Source: Delftia tsuruhatensis NBRC 16741 (GTDB lineage Bacteria; Pseudomonadota; Gammaproteobacteria; Burkholderiales; Burkholderiaceae_C). From it: a stretch of 64,000 nt of DNA. Shown in pieces: positions 1 through 8,412 of the stretch (position 1 is the stretch's first letter; every line of letters starts with the position of its first letter). The stretch is taken from positions 186,001-250,000 of the forward strand of contig NZ_BCTO01000022.1 in the NCBI RefSeq assembly GCF_001571325.1, written 5' to 3'. The translations under genes and the position numbers were made by a program. The notes below the pieces were generated by a model. It did no database searches and had not been told where the DNA came from. It saw only the letters and a program-made list of their open reading frames with translations.

Positions 1-201
1 TGTACGTTCGATTTTGCGCGCGATTGTGCCTTGCGGCGAAGAGCGGGTGCAGTTCCGCCAGGCGGCTCCCTCGCGGATGGCGAGGGTAGCCAGCGCAGAA
101 AACTCCATGCACCGTGAAGATGCGCCGCCAGGTCTGGATGCGTAAGACCTGCACCTACAATGGCGTCTTTTGTAACTGACGATTTCTTCCTGGTCTCGCA
201 C

Positions 202-510
202 ATGATGGATGGACTGATTACCGGCAGACTCACCGGTACGCCCGAACACCGCAGCGACCGCAATCGGCGCCCCTTCATGGTGGCCCGCGTGCGTTCCGAG
301 GCATCCGATGGCACTTCCATCCCGGTCAACGTGGTTGCATTCGACGCCCAGGCCTGCGAGGTGCTGCGCAATCTGATCGAAGGCGATGCCGTGGCGCTGC
401 GTGGCAGCTTCACGCCCAAGGTCTGGATAGACCGCCAGGAGCAACCCCATCCCGTACTGGATGTCGTGGCCCACCAGGTGATGGCAACGCCCGAGTTCCA
501 GGACCGCTGA
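202..510 (+). CDS. OB-fold single-stranded-DNA-binding-like protein
   Basis: Predicted 102-residue protein with an OB-fold look: alternating beta-strand segments (MDGLITGRL, FMVARVR, VNVVAFD, DAVALRGSF) and a closing strand ending in LDVVAHQVM. This matches small single-stranded-DNA-binding or PriB-like proteins that I recall from Comamonadaceae. An upstream in-frame ATG at 160 would add 14 residues. I prefer the ATG pair at 202/205 because the first beta strand starts there, although no strong ribosome binding site is visible for either. It lacks the acidic C-terminal tail (ending in DDDIPF) of true housekeeping SSB, so it is probably an accessory nucleic-acid-binding protein. The gene stands alone, 134 bases before the next one. 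Function is inferred from fold only. Confidence 0.6.
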   Translation: MMDGLITGRLTGTPEHRSDRNRRPFMVARVRSEASDGTSIPVNVVAFDAQACEVLRNLIEGDAVALRGSFTPKVWIDRQEQPHPVLDVVAHQVMATPEFQDR

Positions 511-644
511 CGCCCGCGCTGCGGCGCCGGTTGTGAGCTACTGAAAAAACTGTCTAGCCGCAGTGTGCCGGTACGGTCGCCGCGCGCTGTGTTGGCGCTA
601 CAGTGTGCGCCTGTGTTTTTGACAGGTTACAAGGAACCGCATCC

Positions 645-1463
645 ATGCCCACCAAGCGCCATTTCCTCCGCCGCACGCTCACGGCCGCCGCGATTGCCAG
701 CACCGCCGCCATGACCCTGCTGGCCATGCCCGCGCAGGCGCAGGACAAGCCCATCAAGGTCGGCGTCACGGCCGGCCCGCACGCCCAGATCATGGAGCAG
801 GTCAAGAAGGTCGCCGAGAAGAACGGCCTGAAGATCCAGATCGTTGAATTCGGCGACTACGTGCAGCCCAATGCCGCGCTGTCTGCCGGTGACCTGGACG
901 CCAACAGCTACCAGCACCGCCCCTACCTCGACGCCCAGGTGCGCGACCGCGGCTACAAGATCGGCTGGGTGGCCGACACGGTGAATTTCCCCATCGGCAT
1001 CTATTCCAAGAAGATCAAGCAGCTGGCCGACCTGCCCCAGGGCGCCAAGTTCGGCATCCCCAACGATCCCACCAACGGTGGCCGCGTGCTGCTGCTGCTG
1101 CAGGCCCAGGGCCTGATCAAGCTCAAGGAAAGCGCGGGCCTGAAGGCCACGCCGCTGGACGTGGTCTCCAACCCCAAGAAGCTGCGCTTCGTGGAGCTGG
1201 ACGCAGCCCAGCTGCCACGCTCGCTGGATGACCTGGACGCCTCGGCCATCAACACCAACTTCGCGATCTCGGCAGGCCTGAACCCCAAGACCGATGCCAT
1301 TGCGCAGGAAGCCGCCAAGAACCCCTATGTGAACATCCTGGTCGCGCGCGATGCCGACAAGGGCAAGCCCTGGGTGGCGCAGCTGATCAAGGCCTACCAC
1401 TCCGATGAAGTGCGCCAGTTCATTGATGTGCAGTTCAAGGGGTCGGTGATCCCTGCGTTTTGA
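645..1463 (+). CDS. MetQ/NlpA-family periplasmic substrate-binding protein (orphan)
   Basis: Predicted 272-residue binding protein of the NlpA/MetQ family, which in relatives delivers methionine or related sulfur compounds to a MetNI importer. Residues 1-33 form a signal peptide with a basic start (KRHFLRR), a hydrophobic core and an AQA-Q cleavage site. There is no lipobox cysteine, so the mature protein should be soluble in the periplasm. Family motifs are clear: VGVTAGPHAQIME at the mature N-terminus, then FGDYVQPN, DANSYQHRPYL and INTNFA. The ATG at 645 is chosen because it directly precedes the signal peptide. No permease or ATPase gene adjoins it. It may share the metNIQ system encoded at 7481-9971, whose own MetQ is clearly related. 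Its ligand is unknown. Confidence 0.9.
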   Translation: MPTKRHFLRRTLTAAAIASTAAMTLLAMPAQAQDKPIKVGVTAGPHAQIMEQVKKVAEKNGLKIQIVEFGDYVQPNAALSAGDLDANSYQHRPYLDAQVRDRGYKIGWVADTVNFPIGIYSKKIKQLADLPQGAKFGIPNDPTNGGRVLLLLQAQGLIKLKESAGLKATPLDVVSNPKKLRFVELDAAQLPRSLDDLDASAINTNFAISAGLNPKTDAIAQEAAKNPYVNILVARDADKGKPWVAQLIKAYHSDEVRQFIDVQFKGSVIPAF

Positions 1464-1470
1464 TAGGAAG

Positions 1471-1563
1471 CACCCCCTGAGCGGCTGACGCCGCTTCCCC
1501 CTCTCTCGCTTCGCGGGAGGGGGACGACACCCTCGCTTCGGGGCGGCCCTTGCTCGGTGTCCC
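1471..1563 (+). repeat. Palindromic intergenic repeat, copy 1
   Basis: GC-rich interspersed element between two genes. It starts with CACCCCCTGAGCGGC, contains a CCCCCTCTC...GGGAGGGGG inverted pair around 1497-1528, then ACACCCTCG and a GGGGCGGCCC block, and ends near CTCGGTGTCCC. The same ordered blocks occur in reverse orientation at 32703-32814. I recall similar elements scattered through Comamonadaceae intergenic regions. Function unknown. Confidence 0.7.
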
Positions 1564-1622
1564 TCGCCTTGGGTTGCGCCGGTTTCGGTCGCCGTGTTCA
1601 GTGCGAGCGAGGGCTGAATTGC

Positions 1623-1648
1623 AAAAGCTGCCATTGGCAGCTTTTTTT
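1623..1648. terminator. Bidirectional Rho-independent terminator
   Basis: Stem GCTGCC (1627-1632), loop ATT, stem GGCAGC (1636-1641), flanked by four A residues before and a run of T residues after. It sits between the convergent metQ-like and nitroreductase genes, so it can end transcripts from both strands. Confidence 0.85.
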
Positions 1649-2373
1649 CATTCCCCCAGCACTTTGAAATATTCGCTCAGCGGTGCGCGGGTGGTCTGGG
1701 TGCGGTTGACGGGGGCGGCCTCGTCGGGCCAGCCCAGGGCCAGGCCGCAGACGATGTGCTCGCCGGGCGCAAGGTCGAGCACGCGGCGCACGGTGTCGGG
1801 GTAGGAGGCCAGGGCGCCGATGGCGCAGCTGCCAAGGCCCTGGGCGGCTGCGGCCATTTGCAGGCCGTACAGGGTCATGCCCAGGTCCATGTAGCCGCCT
1901 GCTCCGAAGCGGGCATCAATGCTCACGACCAGGGCCACGGGCGCATCGAAGAAGCGGTAGTTGCGGCCGAACTGCGCGTCGCGCCCGGCGCGGTCCTCGC
2001 GGGCCACGCCCAGGGCGCTGTACAGGGCCTGGGCCGACGCCACCTGGCGCTTGCGCAGCGCCATGGGCATGGGGCGGGGGAAGTAGCCGTAGTCCTCGCG
2101 CTCAGGTGCTCCGCCTTGCCAGTCGGCCAGCAGCGCCTGTGTGAGTGCGCCGCGCAGGCTGCCGCGCACCTGGATGAACTGGCCGGGCTGCAGGTTGCCG
2201 CCGCTGGGCGCCCGGCGGGCCGATTGCAGCAAATGGTGCAGCAGCGCGTCCGGCACGGGATCGGGCCGGTAGGCGCGCACGGAGCGGCGCGCGTGCACCA
2301 GGGCCTCATGCGCATCGCCAAAGGGAAGGGTGTCGGACGGTGGGTTGGCGGACATGGGAAATGCGGAGTCCAT
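1648..2373 (-). CDS. Nitroreductase-family flavoprotein
   Basis: Predicted 241-residue FMN-dependent nitroreductase-fold protein. The N-terminal signature RRSVRAYRPDPVPD followed by ARRAPSGGNLQPGQF is the FMN-binding start of the family. LVSIDARFGAGGYMDLGMTLYGLQMAA and LALGWPDE are further conserved blocks. Such enzymes transfer electrons from NAD(P)H to nitro-aromatics, quinones or other acceptors; the natural substrate is not readable from sequence. It is the last gene of the leftward bioMNY-ligase-thiolase operon, 4 bases after the thiolase stop, so it is presumably co-transcribed. A second in-frame ATG at 2355 is possible. Its role in the operon is unknown. Confidence 0.85.
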   Translation of the reverse strand: MDSAFPMSANPPSDTLPFGDAHEALVHARRSVRAYRPDPVPDALLHHLLQSARRAPSGGNLQPGQFIQVRGSLRGALTQALLADWQGGAPEREDYGYFPRPMPMALRKRQVASAQALYSALGVAREDRAGRDAQFGRNYRFFDAPVALVVSIDARFGAGGYMDLGMTLYGLQMAAAAQGLGSCAIGALASYPDTVRRVLDLAPGEHIVCGLALGWPDEAAPVNRTQTTRAPLSEYFKVLGE

Positions 2374-2377
2374 GGAT

Positions 2378-3577
2378 TCAAAGCGCCTGCACCAGGCAGG
2401 CCGCGCCTATGCCGCCAGCCCCTGCAATGGCGGCCAGGCCCAGGGCCGATCTGTGGGCTGCTGGCGTGCGGTGCAGGTCTGAGAGCATGCGCACCAGCGC
2501 AACCGCGCCCGATGCGCCTATGGGATGGCCGCGCGCCAGGCCACCGCCGCCGGTGTTGAGCTGCTGCAGCGGCAGGCCCAGGGTTTCGGCAAAGGCCAGG
2601 GCCTGCACGGCGAAGGCATCGTGCAGCTCCACAGCCTGGAGCTCTGCCGCAGTCAGGCCAGGCAGCTGCAGCGCTGCGGCTGCACGCTCCAGCACCTGCT
2701 GGGCCGCCAGTGCGGCGGCGACCAGCGGTGTTTCGGGCGCATGGCCCAGCGAGGCACTGGCCACCCAGCGGGCGCGTGGCTGCAGGCCCAGGCGTGCACA
2801 GGCCTGCGGCGTGGCCAGCAGCACCAGGGCAGCGCCATCGGCCTTGGGCGAGATGGTGGGCGTGCTCAGCGCATGGCGCTGGCGCGCCTGGGCATCAAAG
2901 GCGCTGCCCGCTTCGGCCACCACGGGCATGCGGGCAACGCGGGCCGGGTTCAAGGCGCGCGGATAGGCGTCGTGGTCCAGCCCCGCCATGGGCACGATCT
3001 CTTGGGCCAACCGGTCGCGGTGCGCGAGCGCCTGCGCGTGGCTGTGCATGGCATGGGCCTCCTGAACGGCGCGGGTGATGCCGTGGGCCAGGGCATGGTC
3101 TGCGGCCGATTGCAGCAGGTCCGGGTCGCGTGCGGGATCGGGGGCGAAGGCGGGGCGGTCATAGGTGACGGGCAGCTCGCCTGCATGGCGCGGGCGCGTC
3201 TGGCGGATGGGGGCACGGCTCCAGGCCTCGGCACCACCGGCCACCACGATATCGGCCTGGCCCGACATCAGCAGGCCTGCAGCCAGGGCCACGCTGTCCA
3301 GGCCCGAGCAGCACTGGGTGTCCACGCTGTGTGCTGCGCAGCGCTCGGGCAAGCCTGCCGCCAGGGCCAGCATGCGGGCCGGGTTGCCGCCTGCGCCCAG
3401 GGCGTTGCCTAAGACCACGGCATCCACGGCCCGGGCAGGCAGGCCGGCCCGGGCCAGCAAGGCCTGGAGCACGGGCGCGCCCAGCTCGTGCGCGGCAAAT
3501 TCGCGCAATGCACCGCCCACGGGGGCGACAGGGCTGCGCGCCCAGGCCAGGATGACGGGGGCGTCGTGCGGGTTCAT
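2378..3577 (-). CDS. Thiolase-family acyl-CoA acyltransferase, atypical active site (YhfS-like)
   Basis: Predicted 399-residue thiolase. The start at 3577 overlaps the ligase stop as ATGA, which indicates translational coupling. The nucleophile region reads SVDTQCCSGLDSV, so the acyl-accepting cysteine is present, and GHPIGASG supplies the active-site histidine. Two features are odd. The usual NEAFA motif is HDAFA. The C-terminal CxGGG motif that carries the catalytic base cysteine reads AIAGAGGIG, so that cysteine is replaced by alanine. SCP2-type thiolases use a cysteine in HDCF instead, but that is also alanine here. The gene may therefore encode a thiolase-like protein with altered chemistry. 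In Bacillus, a thiolase (yhfS) and ligase (yhfT) accompany a bioY gene in the biotin regulon; the context here matches. Confidence 0.85.
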   Translation of the reverse strand: MNPHDAPVILAWARSPVAPVGGALREFAAHELGAPVLQALLARAGLPARAVDAVVLGNALGAGGNPARMLALAAGLPERCAAHSVDTQCCSGLDSVALAAGLLMSGQADIVVAGGAEAWSRAPIRQTRPRHAGELPVTYDRPAFAPDPARDPDLLQSAADHALAHGITRAVQEAHAMHSHAQALAHRDRLAQEIVPMAGLDHDAYPRALNPARVARMPVVAEAGSAFDAQARQRHALSTPTISPKADGAALVLLATPQACARLGLQPRARWVASASLGHAPETPLVAAALAAQQVLERAAAALQLPGLTAAELQAVELHDAFAVQALAFAETLGLPLQQLNTGGGGLARGHPIGASGAVALVRMLSDLHRTPAAHRSALGLAAIAGAGGIGAACLVQAL

Positions 3578-5082
3578 GGCAGGGGCAGCAGCGCGGGTTC
3601 GCCGGGCAGTGCCTGGCCAGCGTCCGTGCCAGTGGCAGTGGCGGCCAGTGCACGCGCCAGACGGCCGTGGTCGGTCTTGCCGCTGGCGGTCTGCGGCCAG
3701 TCGGTGCAGCTCCACCATTGGCGCGGCAGCTTGTAGCTTTCCAGCCGGTCGCGCAGCCAGGCCGCCAGCGCCTGTGCGGAGCCTGCGGGCGCGGCGCCGT
3801 GCCATTGCACGACGGCGTGCACCTGCATGCCGCGCAGCGCGTCGGGCAGACCTTGGATGGAGACCTGGGCCACGCCCGGGTGCGCGGCCAGCAGGGTTTC
3901 GACTTCTTCGGGGAACAGGTTCTTGCCCTGGGTGACGAGCATGCGGCTCTGGCGCCCGGCCAGGCACAGCTGGCCGCCGGCATCGATATGGCCCATGTCG
4001 CGCACGGACAGCCATTCGCCGTCGCGCAGCGCGGCCGTGCCGTCGCGCGCCTCGCCCACATAGTCCATGAACAGCATGGGGCTGCGCATGTAGATCAGGC
4101 CGTCCTCGCCCGGCTGCAGGGTGTGGTCGCCGGTCTGCTGGGTGGCGGGGCGGATCTGCAACTGCACATTGCTGAAGGGCCGGCCCACGGCCTGGGGCGG
4201 GGCCTGTTCGTCGGCCTCCATCCAGGCGATGAAGCTGGCCTCCGAGGCGCCGTAGAACTCGATGATGCGTGCGCGCGGAAACAGCGCGCGCAGGGCTGGG
4301 GTCTGGGCGCGCATCCAGCGCGCGCCGCTGATCATGATCAGCTCCACCTCGGGGATGGGCGCCAGCGCGCGGTGTGCGGCCCATTGCAGCATCAGCAGCA
4401 GCTGGCTGGGCACGGCGACCAGGCAGGGGGCTTCGCCGCGCGCCAGGCTGGCCAGGCAGCGTGCTGCCGAGAACCGCTCCTGCACCACGGCGCCTTCGCC
4501 GCACCACAGGCCCTGCATCACGCCGAACAGGAACAGCGAATGCGAGATGCGACCGGGCGCCATGGTGCGCTGCGCGGCCACGGCGCCGAAGTCCTGCAGG
4601 CAGACGCGAAAGCTCTCTGTCCACGAACGGTGGTGGCGCATGAAGCCCTTGGGCAGCCCGGTGCTGCCCGAGGTGAAGCCGGTGTAGAAGGCGCCGGTGG
4701 CCGTGGCCTCGGCCAGAGCGCTGGGCGCCGTGGGCAGCCAGCCCTCGATGCGGCTACGCACGGCATCGGGCCAATCAGGATCGGCCACGGCGGCGCAGCG
4801 GCCGCTGTGCAGGATGGCGAGGAATTCGACGATGGCATCCACGGTGCTGGCGCTGCCGCCCGTGTCCACCAGCAGCATCTCTGGCACCTGGCTGGCCACC
4901 AGCGCGGCCGAGCGCTGCAGCACGGCGGCATGCAGCGCGGCAAAGCTCCATTGGCCGGCCTCGCTTTGCAGCGCCATCGCATCGGGGCGCTGCCGGGCCC
5001 AATGCTCCAGCGGGCCATGGACCAGGGTCCACGGGTGCTGCAGCGGCGCGGCCAGCGGATGACGCGCGAATGGCTCAGCCAT
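3574..5082 (-). CDS. AMP-forming acyl-CoA ligase in biotin operon (YhfT-like)
   Basis: Predicted 502-residue member of the AMP-binding (ANL) superfamily, activating a carboxylic acid as an acyl-adenylate and then an acyl-CoA. The phosphate-binding signature YTGFTSGSTGLPKG is intact. FYGASEASF follows as the A5-type motif, RDMGHIDAGGQLCLAGR carries the ribose-binding Asp and hinge, and TASGKTDHG near the C-terminus holds the catalytic lysine. It overlaps bioY by 8 bases upstream and the thiolase by 4 bases downstream, so the three genes form a tightly coupled unit. By analogy with yhfT beside bioY in Bacillus, the substrate may be pimelate or a longer acid feeding biotin synthesis. That is inference; the sequence alone gives no chain-length preference. 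Confidence 0.88.
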   Translation of the reverse strand: MAEPFARHPLAAPLQHPWTLVHGPLEHWARQRPDAMALQSEAGQWSFAALHAAVLQRSAALVASQVPEMLLVDTGGSASTVDAIVEFLAILHSGRCAAVADPDWPDAVRSRIEGWLPTAPSALAEATATGAFYTGFTSGSTGLPKGFMRHHRSWTESFRVCLQDFGAVAAQRTMAPGRISHSLFLFGVMQGLWCGEGAVVQERFSAARCLASLARGEAPCLVAVPSQLLLMLQWAAHRALAPIPEVELIMISGARWMRAQTPALRALFPRARIIEFYGASEASFIAWMEADEQAPPQAVGRPFSNVQLQIRPATQQTGDHTLQPGEDGLIYMRSPMLFMDYVGEARDGTAALRDGEWLSVRDMGHIDAGGQLCLAGRQSRMLVTQGKNLFPEEVETLLAAHPGVAQVSIQGLPDALRGMQVHAVVQWHGAAPAGSAQALAAWLRDRLESYKLPRQWWSCTDWPQTASGKTDHGRLARALAATATGTDAGQALPGEPALLPLP

Positions 5083-5668
5083 GCTGGCGGCCTCCGAACG
5101 GCCAGTCCGGCATGCCGCGCGCCACCGTGTGCACCACCAGGGCGCACAGCACGCACTTGACCAGATCGCCGGGCACGAACAGCAAGGTGGCCATGAAGGC
5201 CTGCGACAGGCTGAGCTTGGCCATCAGCATGAGGCCCAGCACGCCGAAGGCATGCAGGGCCACCAGCCCGCCCAGCGCCGAGGCCGCAAAGGCGCTGAGC
5301 GCCGCGCGCCGGGGCGAGCCCTGGGGCAGCGCACGCATGACCAGGCCGGCAATGCAGGCCGCCAGCGGGTAGCCCAGCAGGTAGCCGGCCGAGGGTGCCA
5401 TGAAGACGGCAATGCCGCCGCGCCCGCCCGACAGCAGGGGCAGGCCCACGGCCACGGCTGCGAGGAACAGCAGCATGGACTGCATGCCGCGCCAGGGGCC
5501 GAGCATCACGCCGGCCAGCATCACGCCCAGCGACTGGATGGTGATGGGCACGCCCAGCGGCAGGTCGATCTTGGGAATCAGGCCCATGACGGCCATCAGT
5601 GCCGCGAACAGCGAGACCTGGGCCATGGAGCGCGCCGAGGCGCGTGAGACGGTGGAGGGAGCGGTCAT
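5075..5668 (-). CDS. bioY: BioY biotin-binding S component of ECF transporter
   Basis: Predicted 197-residue integral membrane protein with about six hydrophobic segments. Conserved BioY features are visible: IPKIDLPLGVPITIQSLGVMLAG after the first helix, PRRGM-like GPWRGMQSM, and the glycine-rich loop SGGRGGIAVFMAPSAGYLLGYP. The C-terminal helix contains FVPGDLVKC. BioY binds biotin at the membrane; alone or with the T and ATPase subunits it imports the vitamin. bioN and bioM lie directly upstream, giving a complete energy-coupling-factor transporter. Confidence 0.93.
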   Translation of the reverse strand: MTAPSTVSRASARSMAQVSLFAALMAVMGLIPKIDLPLGVPITIQSLGVMLAGVMLGPWRGMQSMLLFLAAVAVGLPLLSGGRGGIAVFMAPSAGYLLGYPLAACIAGLVMRALPQGSPRRAALSAFAASALGGLVALHAFGVLGLMLMAKLSLSQAFMATLLFVPGDLVKCVLCALVVHTVARGMPDWPFGGRQHG

Positions 5669-5742
5669 GGAGAGTTCTCGCTGTCGGTCAGGAAGGGCAG
5701 TTCAGCAGGGCAAATCGGAAGGGCAAATCGGCAGGGCAGGCC

Positions 5743-6336
5743 TCAGCGGCCCAGGCGCGCCCACAGCGCATCGGACACGCGGCGCGTGGCCTGCAGCATG
5801 TGGATGGTCAGCGGCGCAATCAGGCGCAGGCCGCCGGCGCGGCCCGTGCGCAGCCGGTGGGCATCGTCCATGCGCTTCCACTGCACGAAGAAATGCTCGG
5901 TGAAACGCAGCATCAATGCCAGCTGCAGGGCCACCTGTTCGGGGGAGATGCCGATGCGCTCCAGCGGCGCCAGCAGCCGCTCCAGCACATCGACCAGATC
6001 GCTGGGGCGCGTGCTCACGGTCAGCGCCATGCCCAGCGTGGAGGCGCAGACCAGGCGCAGCGCGCTGGAGGCGGCCAGGGCGTAATGCTGCATCCACACA
6101 TGGAAGGCGGCCACCAGCAGGGCGGCCACGGTGACCGACAGCATGAGCCGCCGTGCGCCCTCGGTGGCGCGGCCCAGCGACAGCCACAGCAGGCCGCAGG
6201 CGGCGCCGGCCAGGGCCAGCAGCCACGGTGAATCGATGAGGAACAGGCCCGTTCCCAGCAGCGCCATGAGCAGCAGCTTGCGGCCCGCACTCCAGGCATG
6301 GAGCCAGCTGGTGTATTCGCTGTAGAGGCTTCCCAT
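5743..6336 (-). CDS. bioN: BioN transmembrane T component of biotin ECF transporter
   Basis: Predicted 197-residue membrane protein, hydrophobic at residues 20-60 and 65-100, with a cytoplasmic C-terminal half. RTGRAGG near residue 160 fits the charged coupling motif by which T components contact the ATPase. It lies 17 bases after bioM and 74 bases before bioY on the same strand. Family assignment rests on these motifs and on the bioM/bioY context. Confidence 0.9.
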   Translation of the reverse strand: MGSLYSEYTSWLHAWSAGRKLLLMALLGTGLFLIDSPWLLALAGAACGLLWLSLGRATEGARRLMLSVTVAALLVAAFHVWMQHYALAASSALRLVCASTLGMALTVSTRPSDLVDVLERLLAPLERIGISPEQVALQLALMLRFTEHFFVQWKRMDDAHRLRTGRAGGLRLIAPLTIHMLQATRRVSDALWARLGR

Positions 6337-6353
6337 GGCGGCCGGCTCCTGCG

Positions 6354-7094
6354 TCAGTCCTGCGCTTGCAGCCGGCGGGCCACGTCGGCTTCATAGGCTG
6401 CGCAGACCTCATGGCCGGGGCCGTCTGCGCGCACCTGGCCGCGCTCCAGCCAGAGCACGCGGCCAAAGCTGCGCACGTGGTCCAGCACATGGGTGGAGAC
6501 CAGCACCTGCTGCTCGGCGGCCGCGATGTCCCGGGCCAGCCGCGCCTGGCCCGGCAGGTCCAGGCTGGCGAAGGGCTCGTCCAGCAGCAGCACGCGCGGC
6601 GCGGCAATGAGCAGGGCCAGCCAGCACACCTGCTGGCGCTGGCCCTGGCTGAGCCCGGCCACGGCGCGCGGTGCCCAGTCGGCCAGGCCGCGGCTGCTCA
6701 GCAGGGCGCGGGCGCGCTCCGTGGCCTCGCGCCGCGAGATGCCCGAAGGGCGCAATCCCAGGGCCAGCTCTTCCTCCACGGTGGGGAAGATGATCTGGTC
6801 GTCGGGGTTCTGGAACATCAGCCCGACCTGGCCCGGCCGCCTGGCGCGGGCCTCGTGCAGTTCGGTGCCGTCCAGCAGCACGCGCCCGGCCTGCGGCGCA
6901 TCCAGGCCGCACAGCAGCCGGAACAGACTGGTCTTGCCCGCGCCGTTGTCGCCGATGAGTCCCACGCGCGGCTCGTCCAGCTGCAGGTCCAGGCCGTCAA
7001 AGACGGTCGTGATGCCGCGCCGCAGGCGCACGGCTTCCACGCGCAGGCTGGCGGCGCAGGCGGGGCAGTCGGCAGTTCGGGAGGATTCAGGCAT
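6354..7094 (-). CDS. bioM: BioM ATPase of biotin ECF transporter
   Basis: Predicted 246-residue ABC ATPase. Walker A GDNGAGKTSLFRLLCG, Q-loop FQNPDDQIIF (typical for energy-coupling-factor ATPases), signature LSQGQRQQV and Walker [14 protein letters not shown] are all present, followed by STHVLDH as the H-loop. The open frame extends upstream, but I choose the ATG at 7094 because conserved sequence starts soon after it and the extension shows no family similarity. It is the first gene of the biotin operon and is divergent from metNIQ. Confidence 0.92.
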   Translation of the reverse strand: MPESSRTADCPACAASLRVEAVRLRRGITTVFDGLDLQLDEPRVGLIGDNGAGKTSLFRLLCGLDAPQAGRVLLDGTELHEARARRPGQVGLMFQNPDDQIIFPTVEEELALGLRPSGISRREATERARALLSSRGLADWAPRAVAGLSQGQRQQVCWLALLIAAPRVLLLDEPFASLDLPGQARLARDIAAAEQQVLVSTHVLDHVRSFGRVLWLERGQVRADGPGHEVCAAYEADVARRLQAQD

Positions 7095-7480
7095 GGCGAA
7101 TGAAAGCGGGTACTTACCTGTAATGCACGCAACCACAAGGAATCTTGCCGTTGTACAGGCCTGTCGGGGGCGGATTCTAGCAATGCCGTCCAGGCCGTAC
7201 ATCAAGGCTTGAAAGACGGCAATCGATATAAGCACCGTATTTTTTATTCTTTTGTTTGAACAACGTTTTGCAACACACTTGTTAGAACACTAATGACGGC
7301 AGATCCTGGGGATTCGCCTGTGCTTGGCGACGACGCAAGACAACGCATGCCCATCGGCTTGCAACTGCGTCCAACTGCGTAGCACAGGACCCGGAAATTG
7401 CGCGCCATTGCCTGGAGATGGCGGTGCAAAGGCTGCCGTTGCCGATCCCAGGACCGTTTTCACTGCCGAACCGAGACTCC
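7095..7480. promoter_or_regulatory. Divergent bioM/metN regulatory region with a CysB-like element
   Basis: This 386-base region has no convincing gene. Its middle (about 7220-7290) is clearly A+T-richer than the surroundings. It contains TTTATTCTTTTGTTTGAAC (7243-7261), whose core ATTCTTTTG (7246-7254) recurs upstream of sbp at 15204-15212. That suggests a shared sulfur regulator such as CysB for metNIQ. No recognisable BirA or BioR operator was found near bioM. The last 150 bases are a GC-rich metN leader without an obvious riboswitch. Confidence 0.45.
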
Positions 7481-8362
7481 ATGACCGTCCAGACCGCCGA
7501 TTTCGCCCCGGAAAACGCGCTGATCCGCCTGCGCGACCTGCAAAAGAAATTTGTAACAGCCGATGGCAAGCACTTCGATGCCGTGCGTTCGGTGTCGCTG
7601 GACATTGGCCAGGGCACGGTCTTCGGCCTGATCGGCAAGAGCGGCGCGGGCAAGTCCACGCTGCTGCGCCTGATCAACCTGCTCGAGCGCCCCGACAGCG
7701 GCGAGGTGGTGGTGGCAGGCCAGCGCCTGACCGACCTGGGCCGCCGCGCGCTGCGCGAGGCGCGCCAGAACATCGGCATGATTTTTCAGCAGTTCAACCT
7801 GCTGCAGAACGCCAGCGTGTTCGAGAACGTGGCCTTTCCGCTGCGCATCCATGGCGGCCACTCGCGCGCCCAGATCGAGCAGCGCGTGCGCGAATGCCTG
7901 GACATCGTGGGCCTGGCCGACAAGGCCGGCAGCTATCCGGCCCAGTTGTCCGGAGGTCAGAAGCAGCGCGTGGCGATTGCGCGTGCCCTGGCGCCGCGCC
8001 CGCAGGTGCTGCTGTGCGACGAGCCCACCTCGGCGCTGGACAGCGAGACCACGCGCTCCATCCTGGCCACGCTGGCGGACATCAACAGCCGCCTGGGCGT
8101 GACCATCGTCATCGTCACGCACGAGCTGGCCGTGGTCGATGCGCTGTGCAGCGAGGTGGCCATCATCGAACAGGGCCAGGTGGCAGAACGCTTCACGCTG
8201 CCCGCCCTGCCGCAAGGCCGTGCCTACGAGGCGCCGCAGCGCGCCACGCTGCTGGGCAGCGAACTCGAGGCCCTGCGCGTGGAGCGTGCCGACAAGGCCC
8301 TGCGCGAGCGCGGCGCCACCCGCCCCGTGGTGCTGCGCGCCGTGGGCGGCTCCGAGCACTGA
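7481..8362 (+). CDS. metN: MetN-type methionine ABC importer ATPase, lacking the C-terminal NIL domain
   Basis: Predicted 293-residue ATPase very similar to the nucleotide-binding part of MetN. Walker A is [20 protein letters not shown], then [11 protein letters not shown] (Q-loop), [15 protein letters not shown] (signature), [12 protein letters not shown] (Walker B) and VTHELAVV (H-loop). E. coli MetN has about 343 residues, ending in a NIL/ACT-type domain that binds methionine and shuts down transport. Here only about 50 non-conserved residues follow the ATPase core, so that domain is missing. The start at 7481 is chosen because the preceding 21 residues show no family similarity. First gene of metNIQ. 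Confidence 0.92.
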   Translation: MTVQTADFAPENALIRLRDLQKKFVTADGKHFDAVRSVSLDIGQGTVFGLIGKSGAGKSTLLRLINLLERPDSGEVVVAGQRLTDLGRRALREARQNIGMIFQQFNLLQNASVFENVAFPLRIHGGHSRAQIEQRVRECLDIVGLADKAGSYPAQLSGGQKQRVAIARALAPRPQVLLCDEPTSALDSETTRSILATLADINSRLGVTIVIVTHELAVVDALCSEVAIIEQGQVAERFTLPALPQGRAYEAPQRATLLGSELEALRVERADKALRERGATRPVVLRAVGGSEH

Positions 8363-8412
8363 CGGGCTTTCGCCCGGTCCCGTTTTCCTCTTCTTTTAGC
8401 TTCCGCATTCCC

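Noticed and set aside
7095-7160. BirA or BioR operator upstream of bioM
   Set aside because: No palindrome resembling the known biotin operators could be found; regulation of the biotin operon remains unassigned.
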